NCBI GenBank assembly: GCA_018713305.1
Contig: DVFI01000099.1
Span: 1-64,000 of the forward strand
DNA length: 64,000 bases
Direction of reading: 5' to 3'
From: Candidatus Avichristensenella intestinipullorum
GTDB taxonomy: Bacteria; Bacillota; Clostridia; Christensenellales; Aristaeellaceae
Shown piece after piece: positions 39,109-48,189 of the stretch. The notes below the pieces were generated by a model. It was not told the DNA's origin. It did no database searches and saw only the letters and a list, made by a program, of their open reading frames with translations. Every line of letters begins with the position of its first letter. Within the stretch, counting starts at the first letter, position 1. Position numbers and translations under genes: made by a program.

Positions 39109-40413
39109 ATGAAACGGAGAATCCTCGCGTTTGCCGTGATGGCGGTTATGCTGTGCTGCGGCAGCGTCTTTGCCGTGGCGGAAGAATCCGTCCAATCGCG
39201 CACGATTACCCTGCTGACCCATGCTTCTCTGGATACGCCCAGCGAGCTTTCCGGCGTCATCGGCGGCCTTGCCGAAGAATACAAGGCGCTCCATCCGGAG
39301 TTTAACCTGGAGTATGAAATCGTACCGCTGACCAACCTGGTCGGCAAGGTAAAAACGCTGGTCGCGACGGAGAGCCTGCCGGATATCATACTCTATGAGC
39401 CGGGCATCCCGCTGGTCGAGCTGGTGGAAACGGGCAAGCTGGTCAACCTGGAAGAAGAGCTGGTGAAGATGGGCGTTTGGGACTATGTGGACCCGCAGGT
39501 TGCCGACCTGCTCAAGTCCATGTCCGTCGGCCTCGACGAGCCGCTGTACGGCCTGCCGGGCGGCCAGCACATCGAAGGCATTTTCTATAACAAGCAAATC
39601 TTTGAAGCGCACCAGCTGGAAGTCCCCAAGACGCTGGACGAGCTGCTGGCCGTATGTGAAACGCTCCGCGCCGCCAACATCGATCCCTTCCTGTTCGGCG
39701 GCAAGGACAAATGGCACAGCACGCGCCTGATTTCCAACCTGGCCAACCGCATCATGGGCTACACCGCCACCGCGGACGCCAGCGACGGCAAGCGTTCCTT
39801 CCTGGACGAGGGCTTTGTGCAGGCCTGCACCATTGCGCAGGAAATGGGCGTGAACGGCTATATGGGCATCGGGTTCAATTCGGTCGAGTTCAACACGGCC
39901 GTGGAAACGTTCCTCAACGGCGGCTGCGCCATGCTGTATACCGGCACCTTCTCCGTGGGCAACATGAACGATCCGGAGCTGTGCGCCATCGGCGCCGAGA
40001 ACATCGGCTTCTTCAGCTTCCCGACGGTCGAGGGCGGCCTGGGCAGCGACAAGGACTATGTCGCCCATGCCGGCCAGGTGCTCGTGGCCTCCAAGGCCAC
40101 CTATGACGAAGCCGTAGCCGACTTCATCAAGTACATCGTGACCCATGCCGGCAATTACTCCATGGAGAACTATCAGTGGCTGATGGGCTATGCCTATGAC
40201 CCGGTGGAGGATTTGCCCCCGGTGACCCAGCTCGTGCTGGAAGCCAAGGACGGAGCGGAAAACCTGATGCTGTGGTGGGAAACGCGCATGGATTCCAAGA
40301 CCACGGATGTGGCCAAGGACAACGCGCAGCTGATGCTGGCCGGCGAAATGGACCCGGTGACGTACCTGCAGATGATTCAGGATTCCACCGACGAATACCT
40401 CGGCGGCAAATAG
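39109..40413 (+). CDS. ABC transporter sugar-type substrate-binding protein
   Basis: Signal peptide; SBP_bac_1-like fold, YGLPGGQHIEGIFYNKQIFEAHQLEVPKTLDELL. Confidence 0.93.
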   Translation: MKRRILAFAVMAVMLCCGSVFAVAEESVQSRTITLLTHASLDTPSELSGVIGGLAEEYKALHPEFNLEYEIVPLTNLVGKVKTLVATESLPDIILYEPGIPLVELVETGKLVNLEEELVKMGVWDYVDPQVADLLKSMSVGLDEPLYGLPGGQHIEGIFYNKQIFEAHQLEVPKTLDELLAVCETLRAANIDPFLFGGKDKWHSTRLISNLANRIMGYTATADASDGKRSFLDEGFVQACTIAQEMGVNGYMGIGFNSVEFNTAVETFLNGGCAMLYTGTFSVGNMNDPELCAIGAENIGFFSFPTVEGGLGSDKDYVAHAGQVLVASKATYDEAVADFIKYIVTHAGNYSMENYQWLMGYAYDPVEDLPPVTQLVLEAKDGAENLMLWWETRMDSKTTDVAKDNAQLMLAGEMDPVTYLQMIQDSTDEYLGGK

Positions 40414-40474
40414 ACCGCCAATTTCCGGGAGGGCTGCCGCCCTCCCGGGCCAAAGAGCAAAAGGGGGCTCCGCC

Positions 40475-41365
40475 ATGAATACCCTGCTGTCCGACAAAAA
40501 AGCCGTCTGGGTTTTTATGCTGCCGTCACTGCTTCTGGTGATTGGCATGATGTATATTCCGATTGGCTGGACATTGGGATACTCTCTGTTCGACGGGTTT
40601 CCGGGCTTTGGCTCAACCTTCGTGGGCTTTCGCAATTACCTGGACCTGTGGTCCGACGCCGTATTCCGTCAGAGCTTTGTGACCACGCTTGTGTACACGC
40701 TCGTTCAGGTCGTCGGACAGGTGGGGCTCGGCCTGTGCCTGGCGCTGCTGTTGAAGATGGGCGTAAAACGGCACAAGGACTTTATGAAAACCCTGATTTT
40801 CTTCCCCAGCGTCATTCCGGCCATTGCCGTCGCGCAGCTGTTTATCAAAGTCTACGAGGTGCGGCCGCAATACGGGCTGCTGAACAGCCTGCTGGCGCTT
40901 GTGGGCCGCTCCGACCTGATTCGGGGCTGGCTGGGTGAAACGTCCACGGCGCTATGGTGCCTGTGCGTGGCGGACATCTGGCGCTTTATGGGCTTTTATG
41001 CGGTGCTGTTCTACGCCGCGATGATAGAGATTCCCGAGGACATTGTGGAAGCCGCCAGGATAGACGGCGTAAATGCGCGCCAGATGATTCGGCATATTTT
41101 CCTGCCGCTGGTGTTCCCGGTCATCATTACCGCGACCTCCTACTGCTTTATCGGCACCATCAAGGTGTTCGAAATGCCCTATGTCATGACAAACGGCGGG
41201 CCTGGCTATGCAACGACGCTGATGAGCCTGTATATCTACAGCACCGCGTTTACCTACAGCCAGTACGGCTTTGGCAGCGCGATGGCGGTTGTGCTGCTGA
41301 TAGAAACCGTTCTCATCACCATGCTTATCCGTTCCGTCCCCAATCTTGCCAAACGCTGGCGCTGA
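40475..41365 (+). CDS. ABC transporter permease (MalF-like)
   Basis: EAARIDGVNARQMIRHIFLPLVFPVI EAA motif. Confidence 0.94.
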   Translation: MNTLLSDKKAVWVFMLPSLLLVIGMMYIPIGWTLGYSLFDGFPGFGSTFVGFRNYLDLWSDAVFRQSFVTTLVYTLVQVVGQVGLGLCLALLLKMGVKRHKDFMKTLIFFPSVIPAIAVAQLFIKVYEVRPQYGLLNSLLALVGRSDLIRGWLGETSTALWCLCVADIWRFMGFYAVLFYAAMIEIPEDIVEAARIDGVNARQMIRHIFLPLVFPVIITATSYCFIGTIKVFEMPYVMTNGGPGYATTLMSLYIYSTAFTYSQYGFGSAMAVVLLIETVLITMLIRSVPNLAKRWR

Positions 41366-41439
41366 CATTCTGCCGACAGGCGCGAAAGGAGCAGAGGACG
41401 GCTGCCGGCCCCGGCAGGCCTTCCCGCAGGAGCAGTATC

Positions 41440-42279
41440 ATGAAATCACGCCGTATCCGCATCAGCAGCATCGTTCTGAAGGTTTTCCTTGCCGTGCTGA
41501 TTGTCGTGGAGATATATCCCATTTTCTGGATTCTTACCTCCTCCCTGAAAACCCAGTCCGAGTTTGTGACCCAGCCTTCCTATACGCTGCCGTCCTCCTT
41601 TCAGTACGAAAACTATGTGGACGCCTGGACCGCCGGCAAAATGGGCGTCTATTTCAAAAATACCATCATCACCACGGCGGGCGCGCTGCTGCTGACCATC
41701 GCCGTCGCGCTGCCTGCGGGATTCGCCATCACGTTCATGCGCTGGAAGCTGAAAAACGCGGCGCTGACCTTTATTATCACCGGCATGATGATCCCCGTGC
41801 AGGCCACGCTGATTCCCATTTTTCTGGTGTACAAGGAGCTGGGGCTCATCAATACGCTGACGGGGCTGACCCTGGTGTACGCGGCGACCAATGTCCCGCT
41901 GGCCGTCTTTCTCCTGTCTACTTATATGAAGCAGTTCCCCATGGAGCTGGTGGAGGCGGCCATCGTGGACGGGTGCGGCATTTATCAGACCTTCGCGCGC
42001 ATCATCGTCCCGGTTTCAACCAATCTCATTGTTGCCGTTTTGACGCTGGAATTTTTCTACAGCTGGAACGATTTGATGTTTTCCATGACGTTTAACAGCA
42101 AGGCGGACTTGAAAACCATTCAAACGGGCCTGCTGAGCTTTGTGGGGCAATACGGCCAGCGCCAGTGGGGACCCACGTTCGCCTCCATCGCCATCAGCGT
42201 CATCCCCACGGCCATTTTGTACATGATGCTGAGCAAAATGGTGATTACCGGCATGACCGCCGGCGCCATTAAGGGCTGA
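41440..42279 (+). CDS. ABC transporter permease (MalG-like)
   Basis: PMELVEAAIVDGCGIYQTFARIIVPV EAA motif. Confidence 0.94.
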   Translation: MKSRRIRISSIVLKVFLAVLIVVEIYPIFWILTSSLKTQSEFVTQPSYTLPSSFQYENYVDAWTAGKMGVYFKNTIITTAGALLLTIAVALPAGFAITFMRWKLKNAALTFIITGMMIPVQATLIPIFLVYKELGLINTLTGLTLVYAATNVPLAVFLLSTYMKQFPMELVEAAIVDGCGIYQTFARIIVPVSTNLIVAVLTLEFFYSWNDLMFSMTFNSKADLKTIQTGLLSFVGQYGQRQWGPTFASIAISVIPTAILYMMLSKMVITGMTAGAIKG

Positions 42280-42325
42280 ACAACCAAACCGGCGCACGCG
42301 CGCCGAGGCAGGAGGCACAAAGCGC

Positions 42326-43267
42326 ATGGAACCCATCAAAACCATCCTGGATACCGACATCGGCGGCGATGTGGACGACGCCGCCGCAGTCGCCATGATG
42401 AACGTCTGGGCGCAGGAAGGGCGCGTGGAGCCGCTGGCGATGATTGTCTGCATCTCCAGCCGCTGGAGCGCGGGCGCCGTGGACGCCATCAACCGCTATT
42501 TCGACCACCCCGATATCCCCGTGGGAACGAATCGCCGTTCCCGGGTGCTGGACCAGGAGCTGGCAAAAACGTATACCCGGTATCTCGCCGAACACTACGA
42601 GAACCGGTATCGGTCCGTCGATGCGGAGGACGCGGTCAGCGTTTACCGCCGCGTGCTGGCCGCCCAGCCGGACGGCAGCGTGCAGATTGTCAGCATCGGC
42701 ATGCTGAGCACCGTGGCGCAGCTGCTGCAATCCGGGCCGGACCTGTACTCCCCGCTGGAAGGCAGGGAACTGGTCAGGCAGAAGGTGTCCCGTCTGGTGT
42801 CCATGGCCGGCAACTTTATCCCCTATTACAGCCAGGCCGACTGGTATACCATCGACGTGGAATGGAACATCGACATGGACGTGCCTTCGGCGCAGTATGT
42901 TGCCAGGCACTGGCCGGTGGACATGATTTGGAGCGGCTTTGAAACCGGCGGGGGCGTCATGACGGGAAAACGGCTTATCGAAACCGCGCCGCCGGAGCAC
43001 CCCGTGCGGGAAGCCTACCGGCGCTTTACCAACGGCGTGGACCGCATCAGCTGCGATTTGGCCACGCTGCACTATGCGATTCTCGGCACGCCCGAATACT
43101 GGGCGCTCTCCGAGCGCGGCGCCGTCGTGCTCGACGCGCAGGGGCGCACGACGCTGGATACCCGGGCCCCCGCAAAAAACCACCGGTATCTTATCAAAAA
43201 AGTACCCGACCAGGTCATCAAGGAGGAAGTCGACACCATCATGAACGTGCTTCCTCTGCGCTATTGA
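42326..43267 (+). CDS. Nucleoside hydrolase (IUNH family), apparently intact motif
   Basis: ILDTDIGGDVDDAAAVAM; C-terminal RISCDLATLHYA. Confidence 0.85.
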   Translation: MEPIKTILDTDIGGDVDDAAAVAMMNVWAQEGRVEPLAMIVCISSRWSAGAVDAINRYFDHPDIPVGTNRRSRVLDQELAKTYTRYLAEHYENRYRSVDAEDAVSVYRRVLAAQPDGSVQIVSIGMLSTVAQLLQSGPDLYSPLEGRELVRQKVSRLVSMAGNFIPYYSQADWYTIDVEWNIDMDVPSAQYVARHWPVDMIWSGFETGGGVMTGKRLIETAPPEHPVREAYRRFTNGVDRISCDLATLHYAILGTPEYWALSERGAVVLDAQGRTTLDTRAPAKNHRYLIKKVPDQVIKEEVDTIMNVLPLRY

Positions 43268-43285
43268 GAAAAGAGGGATGCGCTG

Positions 43286-44227
43286 ATGGATACAAACCGC
43301 GTCATTCTGGACACCGATGTGGGGAGCGACGTAAGCGACCTGGCGGCAGTTTTTCTGTACTGGCAGTGCGCGAAAAAAGGATACCTGCATCCCCAGGGCG
43401 TGCTGATGAACACGGGAAACGAGCAGGGGCCCGCATGCCTGGCGCTGGCCGAGCAGTACGTCCGCGGGCAGCAGACGCCCATCGGCGCGCTGGGCACGTC
43501 GTTTCTTAACTATTCCATGCATTGGAAGTACACCCGCTACCTGCTGGAAGCGTTCCCCCTGCCCCAGCCGCCGCAGCTTCTGCCCTATGTGCCCTGCTTC
43601 CGCAAGGCGTTGGCCGACGCGCCGGACCAAAGCGTCACCATCGTCTGCAACGGGCCCCTGCGCGGCCTGGCGCAGCTCCTGCGCTCCGGCCCGGACGCCT
43701 ATGCGGACGTGGACGGCTGCCGGCTGGTCGCCCGGAAGGTCAGGCGGCTCATCCTGTCCAGCGGCCGCTTCCGGCTGGACCCCCAGCCCGTCTATCCGCG
43801 CCGCAGCGGGTGGGACGTATGGAGCTATACGGACACGTCCATGTACATCGACTGGGACGTCCCCTCGGCCCGCATCGTGGACGACGAATGGCCGACGCCC
43901 ATCGTCTGGGTCGGCTGCGAGGTTGGCTATCTGCATCTGTCGGGCCGGACCTTCTGCGAGCAGACCGCCGACGACCATCCGCTCCGCCTCGCATACCGCC
44001 ATTTCACCAAGGGCGGCGCGCACATTTCGGGTCCGCAGCTGGCCGTGCTGTGCGCCCTGCCCGCGTACAGCGCGCGCATCCTTCTCTCCCCGCCGGGACG
44101 CGTGCTGATGAACGACGAGGGCCTCACGGAGTTTTTCCCGTATGCCGGCGGACGCGACCGGCATGTATCGGCGCAAACGCCGGAGGCCGTCTTCCGGCAA
44201 ATCGACGACCTGCTCCTTGCGCGCTGA
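43286..44227 (+). CDS. Nucleoside hydrolase-like protein with altered active-site motif
   Basis: ILDTDVGSDVSDLAAVF and HISGPQLAVL where catalytic-type Asp are replaced. Confidence 0.75.
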   Translation: MDTNRVILDTDVGSDVSDLAAVFLYWQCAKKGYLHPQGVLMNTGNEQGPACLALAEQYVRGQQTPIGALGTSFLNYSMHWKYTRYLLEAFPLPQPPQLLPYVPCFRKALADAPDQSVTIVCNGPLRGLAQLLRSGPDAYADVDGCRLVARKVRRLILSSGRFRLDPQPVYPRRSGWDVWSYTDTSMYIDWDVPSARIVDDEWPTPIVWVGCEVGYLHLSGRTFCEQTADDHPLRLAYRHFTKGGAHISGPQLAVLCALPAYSARILLSPPGRVLMNDEGLTEFFPYAGGRDRHVSAQTPEAVFRQIDDLLLAR

Positions 44228-44267
44228 ACGCGGCCGCCGGGGGCAGACCGCCGAAACGCCCTTCCCC

Positions 44268-44300
44268 GCTTTCACGCCCGCCGGTGTGAAAGCTTTTTTT
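44268..44300 (+). terminator. Intrinsic terminator of the catabolic operon
   Basis: GCTTTCAC-N10-GTGAAAGC followed by T7. Confidence 0.85.
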
Positions 44301-44463
44301 GCGGCGTTTTCCCCCGCCGCCGCGGGCGGCAAATATTTTTTTGTTTCTGATAACGGAAAGGCTTCGAAAAGGGAACAAAAGCAGGGGTTTTTCGTTTATA
44401 TAGATATCGGAGCGCAATGTCCCGCGTTCCGGGCGCTTTGGATACGAAGGAGGAGGGGAAAAT

Positions 44464-45222
44464 ATGAAGCGTCTCTTCGTGGTGTTCCTTTTGCTTTGCC
44501 TGACGCTTACCACATCGGCCCTTGCCGCCGGCAGCTATGTCCCCGGCGATTTTCGGGGCGCGACCGACGCACAGATTGCCACGAACGTGGCGGTGGTGGT
44601 GACGCGCAACGTCACGCTGCGCAGTCTGGCGTCCTACGACGGCCAACGCCTTGCCAGCATCCCCGGCGAAACGGTATTGGAGGTGCTCTCCCAGTCCAGC
44701 GACGGCCGCTGGCTGCAGGTCGCCTATTACAAAGACGGCACGCGCCTGACCGGCTGGGTCCTGACCGAATACGTCGTGCAGAATCCCATGACGTTGATTC
44801 TGCGCGCCGACAACGTGCCGGCCTACGCGGCGCCCTCCAGCCAGGCCAAGAAGGTCGGCTCGCTCCCCGCCTATACGCGCCTGACCGTTATCGGCGAGTG
44901 GGACGATTACTATGTGGTCAGCCTGCGCAACGCCGCGGCCTGCATCCGCAAGGACGCGCGCTACTGGACGGACTGGGACTTGCTGCACTATGAGCAGAGC
45001 GGCCAGCGCCTGACGCTGTACACGCTGGGCAGCACCGTCCTGCGCACCGGTCCCGGCACGGACTGGGCCAGCGCGGAGCGCGTGACGGCGGGCACGACGC
45101 TGGAAGCCCTTTCGGCGTATCAGGAAAACGGTTGGTACGTCGTGCGCTTCGGGGACGGCGACCTCGCCTATGTCAACGCCTCGGACGTACAGGTTGTCGG
45201 CGGCGACGGCGCCGTGGGCTGA
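44464..45222 (+). CDS. Secreted SH3-domain protein
   Basis: Signal peptide MKRLFVVFLLLCLTLTTSALA; three SH3b-like modules. Confidence 0.8.
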   Translation: MKRLFVVFLLLCLTLTTSALAAGSYVPGDFRGATDAQIATNVAVVVTRNVTLRSLASYDGQRLASIPGETVLEVLSQSSDGRWLQVAYYKDGTRLTGWVLTEYVVQNPMTLILRADNVPAYAAPSSQAKKVGSLPAYTRLTVIGEWDDYYVVSLRNAAACIRKDARYWTDWDLLHYEQSGQRLTLYTLGSTVLRTGPGTDWASAERVTAGTTLEALSAYQENGWYVVRFGDGDLAYVNASDVQVVGGDGAVG

Positions 45223-45233
45223 GCCGGCCTGCT

Positions 45234-45325
45234 GCCGGGTTCGGGTTGCATGTGGAGGGCTTCGGCCCTCCATGCTCCCCCATGAGTTTTTCGACGGTCT
45301 GGGCCCGCCATCGCGGGCTTTTTTT
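45234..45325 (+). repeat. Copy B of dispersed 3'-UTR element: GGAGGGCttcgGCCCTCC, linker CATGAGTTTTTCGACGGTCTGG, terminator
   Basis: Homologous to copy A (minus strand 143..42). Confidence 0.75.
45303..45325 (+). terminator. Intrinsic terminator
   Basis: GCCCGC-N4-GCGGGC followed by T7. Confidence 0.85.
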
Positions 45326-45383
45326 GTCGCCATAAATTGCATAGGGCGCGCTTTTGTTGTATGCTCAGAGGCGAGGTGATTGG

Positions 45384-46391
45384 ATGGCAACGTATTGCCT
45401 TTTGCCCCATCCGGGCGTCAATGCGGTTTTTTTCGACGCCTCGGCGCGCCTGTCGCTGGCCGAGCTTTCGCTGTGCCTGCCGCGCCTGGACGTCCCCGGC
45501 GGGAACGCCCGGGAGGAAGAGGCGGCCGGCCTGCGCTGGTACTGCTTTGACGCGGAAGCCCCGCTGGGCGCGCGCGACGTGGCCCGCCTGGCGGCGCTGT
45601 CGAGCGCTTATGCGCTGTTTCTGCGCGAGGGGGAGTTGCTCCGCCCCGTGCCGCTCGTGTGGGAACGTCCCTTTGGGGACGATTTGAGCGCCATTTTGAA
45701 ATACACCGGCAAGACCAACGCGCTCTTCACGCGGCTTCTGCTGCACATTGCCGAGCTTTCCCTGCCCGACGCGCCGGCGGACCGTCCCCTTCGCCTGCTG
45801 GACCCGGTCGCGGGCAAGGGCACGACGCTGTTTGAAGCGCTGATGCGCGGCTGGGACGCCTGCGGCATCGAAATCGTGCAGAAGGCCGCGCACGAAGGGG
45901 CGGTATACTTTCAAAAATACCTGGAGACGGGCAGGTGGAAGCACACCCTGCAAAAGGAAAAGGCGCACGGCGCGCCAGCCTGGCGCTTTGCCTTTGCCCG
46001 CGATAAGGACGCGCTGCGGCGGCAGCCGGGCCGGTTGACCCTCATTGCGGGCGACGCCCGCCTGGCGGACAAATACTTCGGCAAGGGCTGCTTTGACGTG
46101 CTGGCCGGAGACCTGCCCTACGGCGTGGCGCACGGCACCCTCTCCGGCGGTTCGCTCACCCGCACGCCCGCGCCCCTGCTTTCCGGGGCGCTTCCCGCCT
46201 GGCACGCGGTGCTGCGCCCGGGCGGCGTGCTGGCGCTGAGCTGGAATACGCTGGTCTATCCCGTCGAGGCGATGCGGGCCATGCTGGCCGACCACGGCTT
46301 CTCGCCCTGCGCCGGCGCGCCCTACGACGCGCTGTCGCACCGCGTAGACGCGTCCATCCGCCGCGACATCGTCGTCGCGGTGCGCAATTGA
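45384..46391 (+). CDS. TRM11-like SAM-dependent methyltransferase
   Basis: LLDPVAGKGTTLFEALMRGWDACGIEI; DVLAGDLPYGV. Confidence 0.85.
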   Translation: MATYCLLPHPGVNAVFFDASARLSLAELSLCLPRLDVPGGNAREEEAAGLRWYCFDAEAPLGARDVARLAALSSAYALFLREGELLRPVPLVWERPFGDDLSAILKYTGKTNALFTRLLLHIAELSLPDAPADRPLRLLDPVAGKGTTLFEALMRGWDACGIEIVQKAAHEGAVYFQKYLETGRWKHTLQKEKAHGAPAWRFAFARDKDALRRQPGRLTLIAGDARLADKYFGKGCFDVLAGDLPYGVAHGTLSGGSLTRTPAPLLSGALPAWHAVLRPGGVLALSWNTLVYPVEAMRAMLADHGFSPCAGAPYDALSHRVDASIRRDIVVAVRN

Positions 46392-46446
46392 CGCGCGCCC
46401 GGCCGAATGCTATACTGAAAAGAAAACATGCGTGGAGGCGTAAGCA

Positions 46447-47835
46447 ATGAACGAAAGGTTGGACGCGGCGGTCGCCGCGCTGCACGCGCAGGCCGTCGAT
46501 ACCCTGCGCCGCTGGATTCGCGTGCCCAGCGAAAAAATGCCGGCCGAAGCGGGCGCTCCCTTTGGCAGGCCGCTGCGGGACATGCTGACCCTGGCGCTGG
46601 AGGATGCAAAAAATCTGGGCATGCAGACCCGCGATTTTGACGGATACATCGGCGAGGCGGAAATCGGCGAGGGCGAAGAAACCATGGGCATTCTGGCGCA
46701 CCTGGACGTCGTGCCGGCCGGGGACGGCTGGCAGGTCGATCCCTACGGCGCGGTCGTCGAGGACGGCAAGATGTACGGCCGCGGCACGTCCGACGACAAG
46801 GGGCCGGCTGTGGCGGCCCTGTTCGCGATGAAAGCCGTGCTGGACGCGGGCATCCCGCTGAAAAGGAAGGTGCGCCTGATTCTCGGCTGCGACGAGGAAA
46901 GCGGCTGGGAAGACATCCGGCATTACCAGCAGGCGCGCAAGATGCCCGACTTTGGCTTCTCACCCGACGCCTCCTATCCGGTCATCAACACGGAAAAAGG
47001 CATCGAGCAGCTGCGGCTGTACGCGGCGCTGCCCGGGGATGAAAGCGGCGCTTCGTATCCGGTGTACAGCGTGACGGCGGGCGAGCGCCCCAACGTCATC
47101 CCGGGCCTTGCCACGGCGGAAATCGGCTGCGCCGACCTGGACGCGCTTCGCCGGGCGCTGGAACAAACCGGCCTGGACGTCACGGCGGAGGCCGCCGGCC
47201 CGAACCGCGCCCGCATCGTGTCGCACGGGGTGACCGGGCATGCGTCCATGCCCGCCTTCGGGAAAAACGCGGCGGGCCAGCTCCTGCTGGCGCTCTCGGC
47301 CATCGGCGCGGGCGGCGGCGTGCAGCCCGTCATCCGGCGCCTGGCGGAAACCATCGGCATGGACTTTACGGGCAAAGGCCTGGGCATCGACGGGCAGGAC
47401 GCCATTTCGGGCGCGCTGACCCTGAACCTGGGCGTGCTGCGCATCACGCCCGATGGTCTGGAGGCCCTGCTGGATATCCGCCACCCGGTTTTGATGAACG
47501 GCGAGATGATTCGCCGCATCGTCGGCCTGCGCCTGGAAGACCTGGGAATCCGCGTGGAAACGGCGTCCTACAAGGCCCCGCTGCATGTGCCGGAACAGAG
47601 CCGCATCGTCTCTTCGCTCCTGAAGGTCTATTACGAAGTCACCGGGAACGAGCCCCGCGCCATCGCCATCGGGGGCGGAACCTATTCGCGCTCGATGGAC
47701 AACTGCGTGGCCTTCGGCTGCACGCTGCCGGGCCATCCGGACCTGGCGCACCAGGCGGGCGAGCATATGGCGCTGGACCATTTGCTGCTGCACATGCGCG
47801 TCTTTGCGCACGCCATTGCGGAGCTGGCGGGCTGA
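46447..47835 (+). CDS. M20 family dipeptidase (PepV-like)
   Basis: GILAHLDVVPAGDGWQVDPY, GRGTSDDKGPAVAALFA, LILGCDEESGWEDI, GGGTYSRSMDNCVAFG. Confidence 0.94.
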   Translation: MNERLDAAVAALHAQAVDTLRRWIRVPSEKMPAEAGAPFGRPLRDMLTLALEDAKNLGMQTRDFDGYIGEAEIGEGEETMGILAHLDVVPAGDGWQVDPYGAVVEDGKMYGRGTSDDKGPAVAALFAMKAVLDAGIPLKRKVRLILGCDEESGWEDIRHYQQARKMPDFGFSPDASYPVINTEKGIEQLRLYAALPGDESGASYPVYSVTAGERPNVIPGLATAEIGCADLDALRRALEQTGLDVTAEAAGPNRARIVSHGVTGHASMPAFGKNAAGQLLLALSAIGAGGGVQPVIRRLAETIGMDFTGKGLGIDGQDAISGALTLNLGVLRITPDGLEALLDIRHPVLMNGEMIRRIVGLRLEDLGIRVETASYKAPLHVPEQSRIVSSLLKVYYEVTGNEPRAIAIGGGTYSRSMDNCVAFGCTLPGHPDLAHQAGEHMALDHLLLHMRVFAHAIAELAG

Positions 47836-47837
47836 CC

Positions 47838-48179
47838 ATGATTCAAATCTACCTGTATAAGCGCAGCTTTGATGTCCAGAAGGCCGAGCGCTGGTTTAAG
47901 GAGCGCCGGATTCCCACGCAGACGGTGGACCTTTCCCGCGCGCGGCTGGGGCGGCGGGAGCTGGAAGCCATGGAAAGGGCGCTGGGGCTGGATGCGCTGA
48001 TTGATAAGGAAAGCGCGGCCTGGAAGGAATGCCCCGCGCGCTTTTCCGCAGACCGGGAGGCAGTGCTGAGCGCGCTGCTGGACAATCCCCGCCGGCTGCG
48101 CCTGCCGCTGGTGCGCAACGGACAGCGCGTTACCGTGGGTTATTGCCCGCAGGACTGGGCGTCCTGGCAGGACGCATGA
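47838..48179 (+). CDS. ArsC/Spx-like thioredoxin-fold protein lacking the N-terminal Cys
   Basis: YLYKRSFDVQKAERWFKERRIPTQTVDL. Confidence 0.75.
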   Translation: MIQIYLYKRSFDVQKAERWFKERRIPTQTVDLSRARLGRRELEAMERALGLDALIDKESAAWKECPARFSADREAVLSALLDNPRRLRLPLVRNGQRVTVGYCPQDWASWQDA

Positions 48180-48189
48180 GGAAACGGCC

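Noticed and set aside
42269-44332. 687-aa minus-strand ORF opposite the nucleoside hydrolases
   Set aside because: Shadow ORF; the plus strand has clear nucleoside hydrolase motifs and RBSs.
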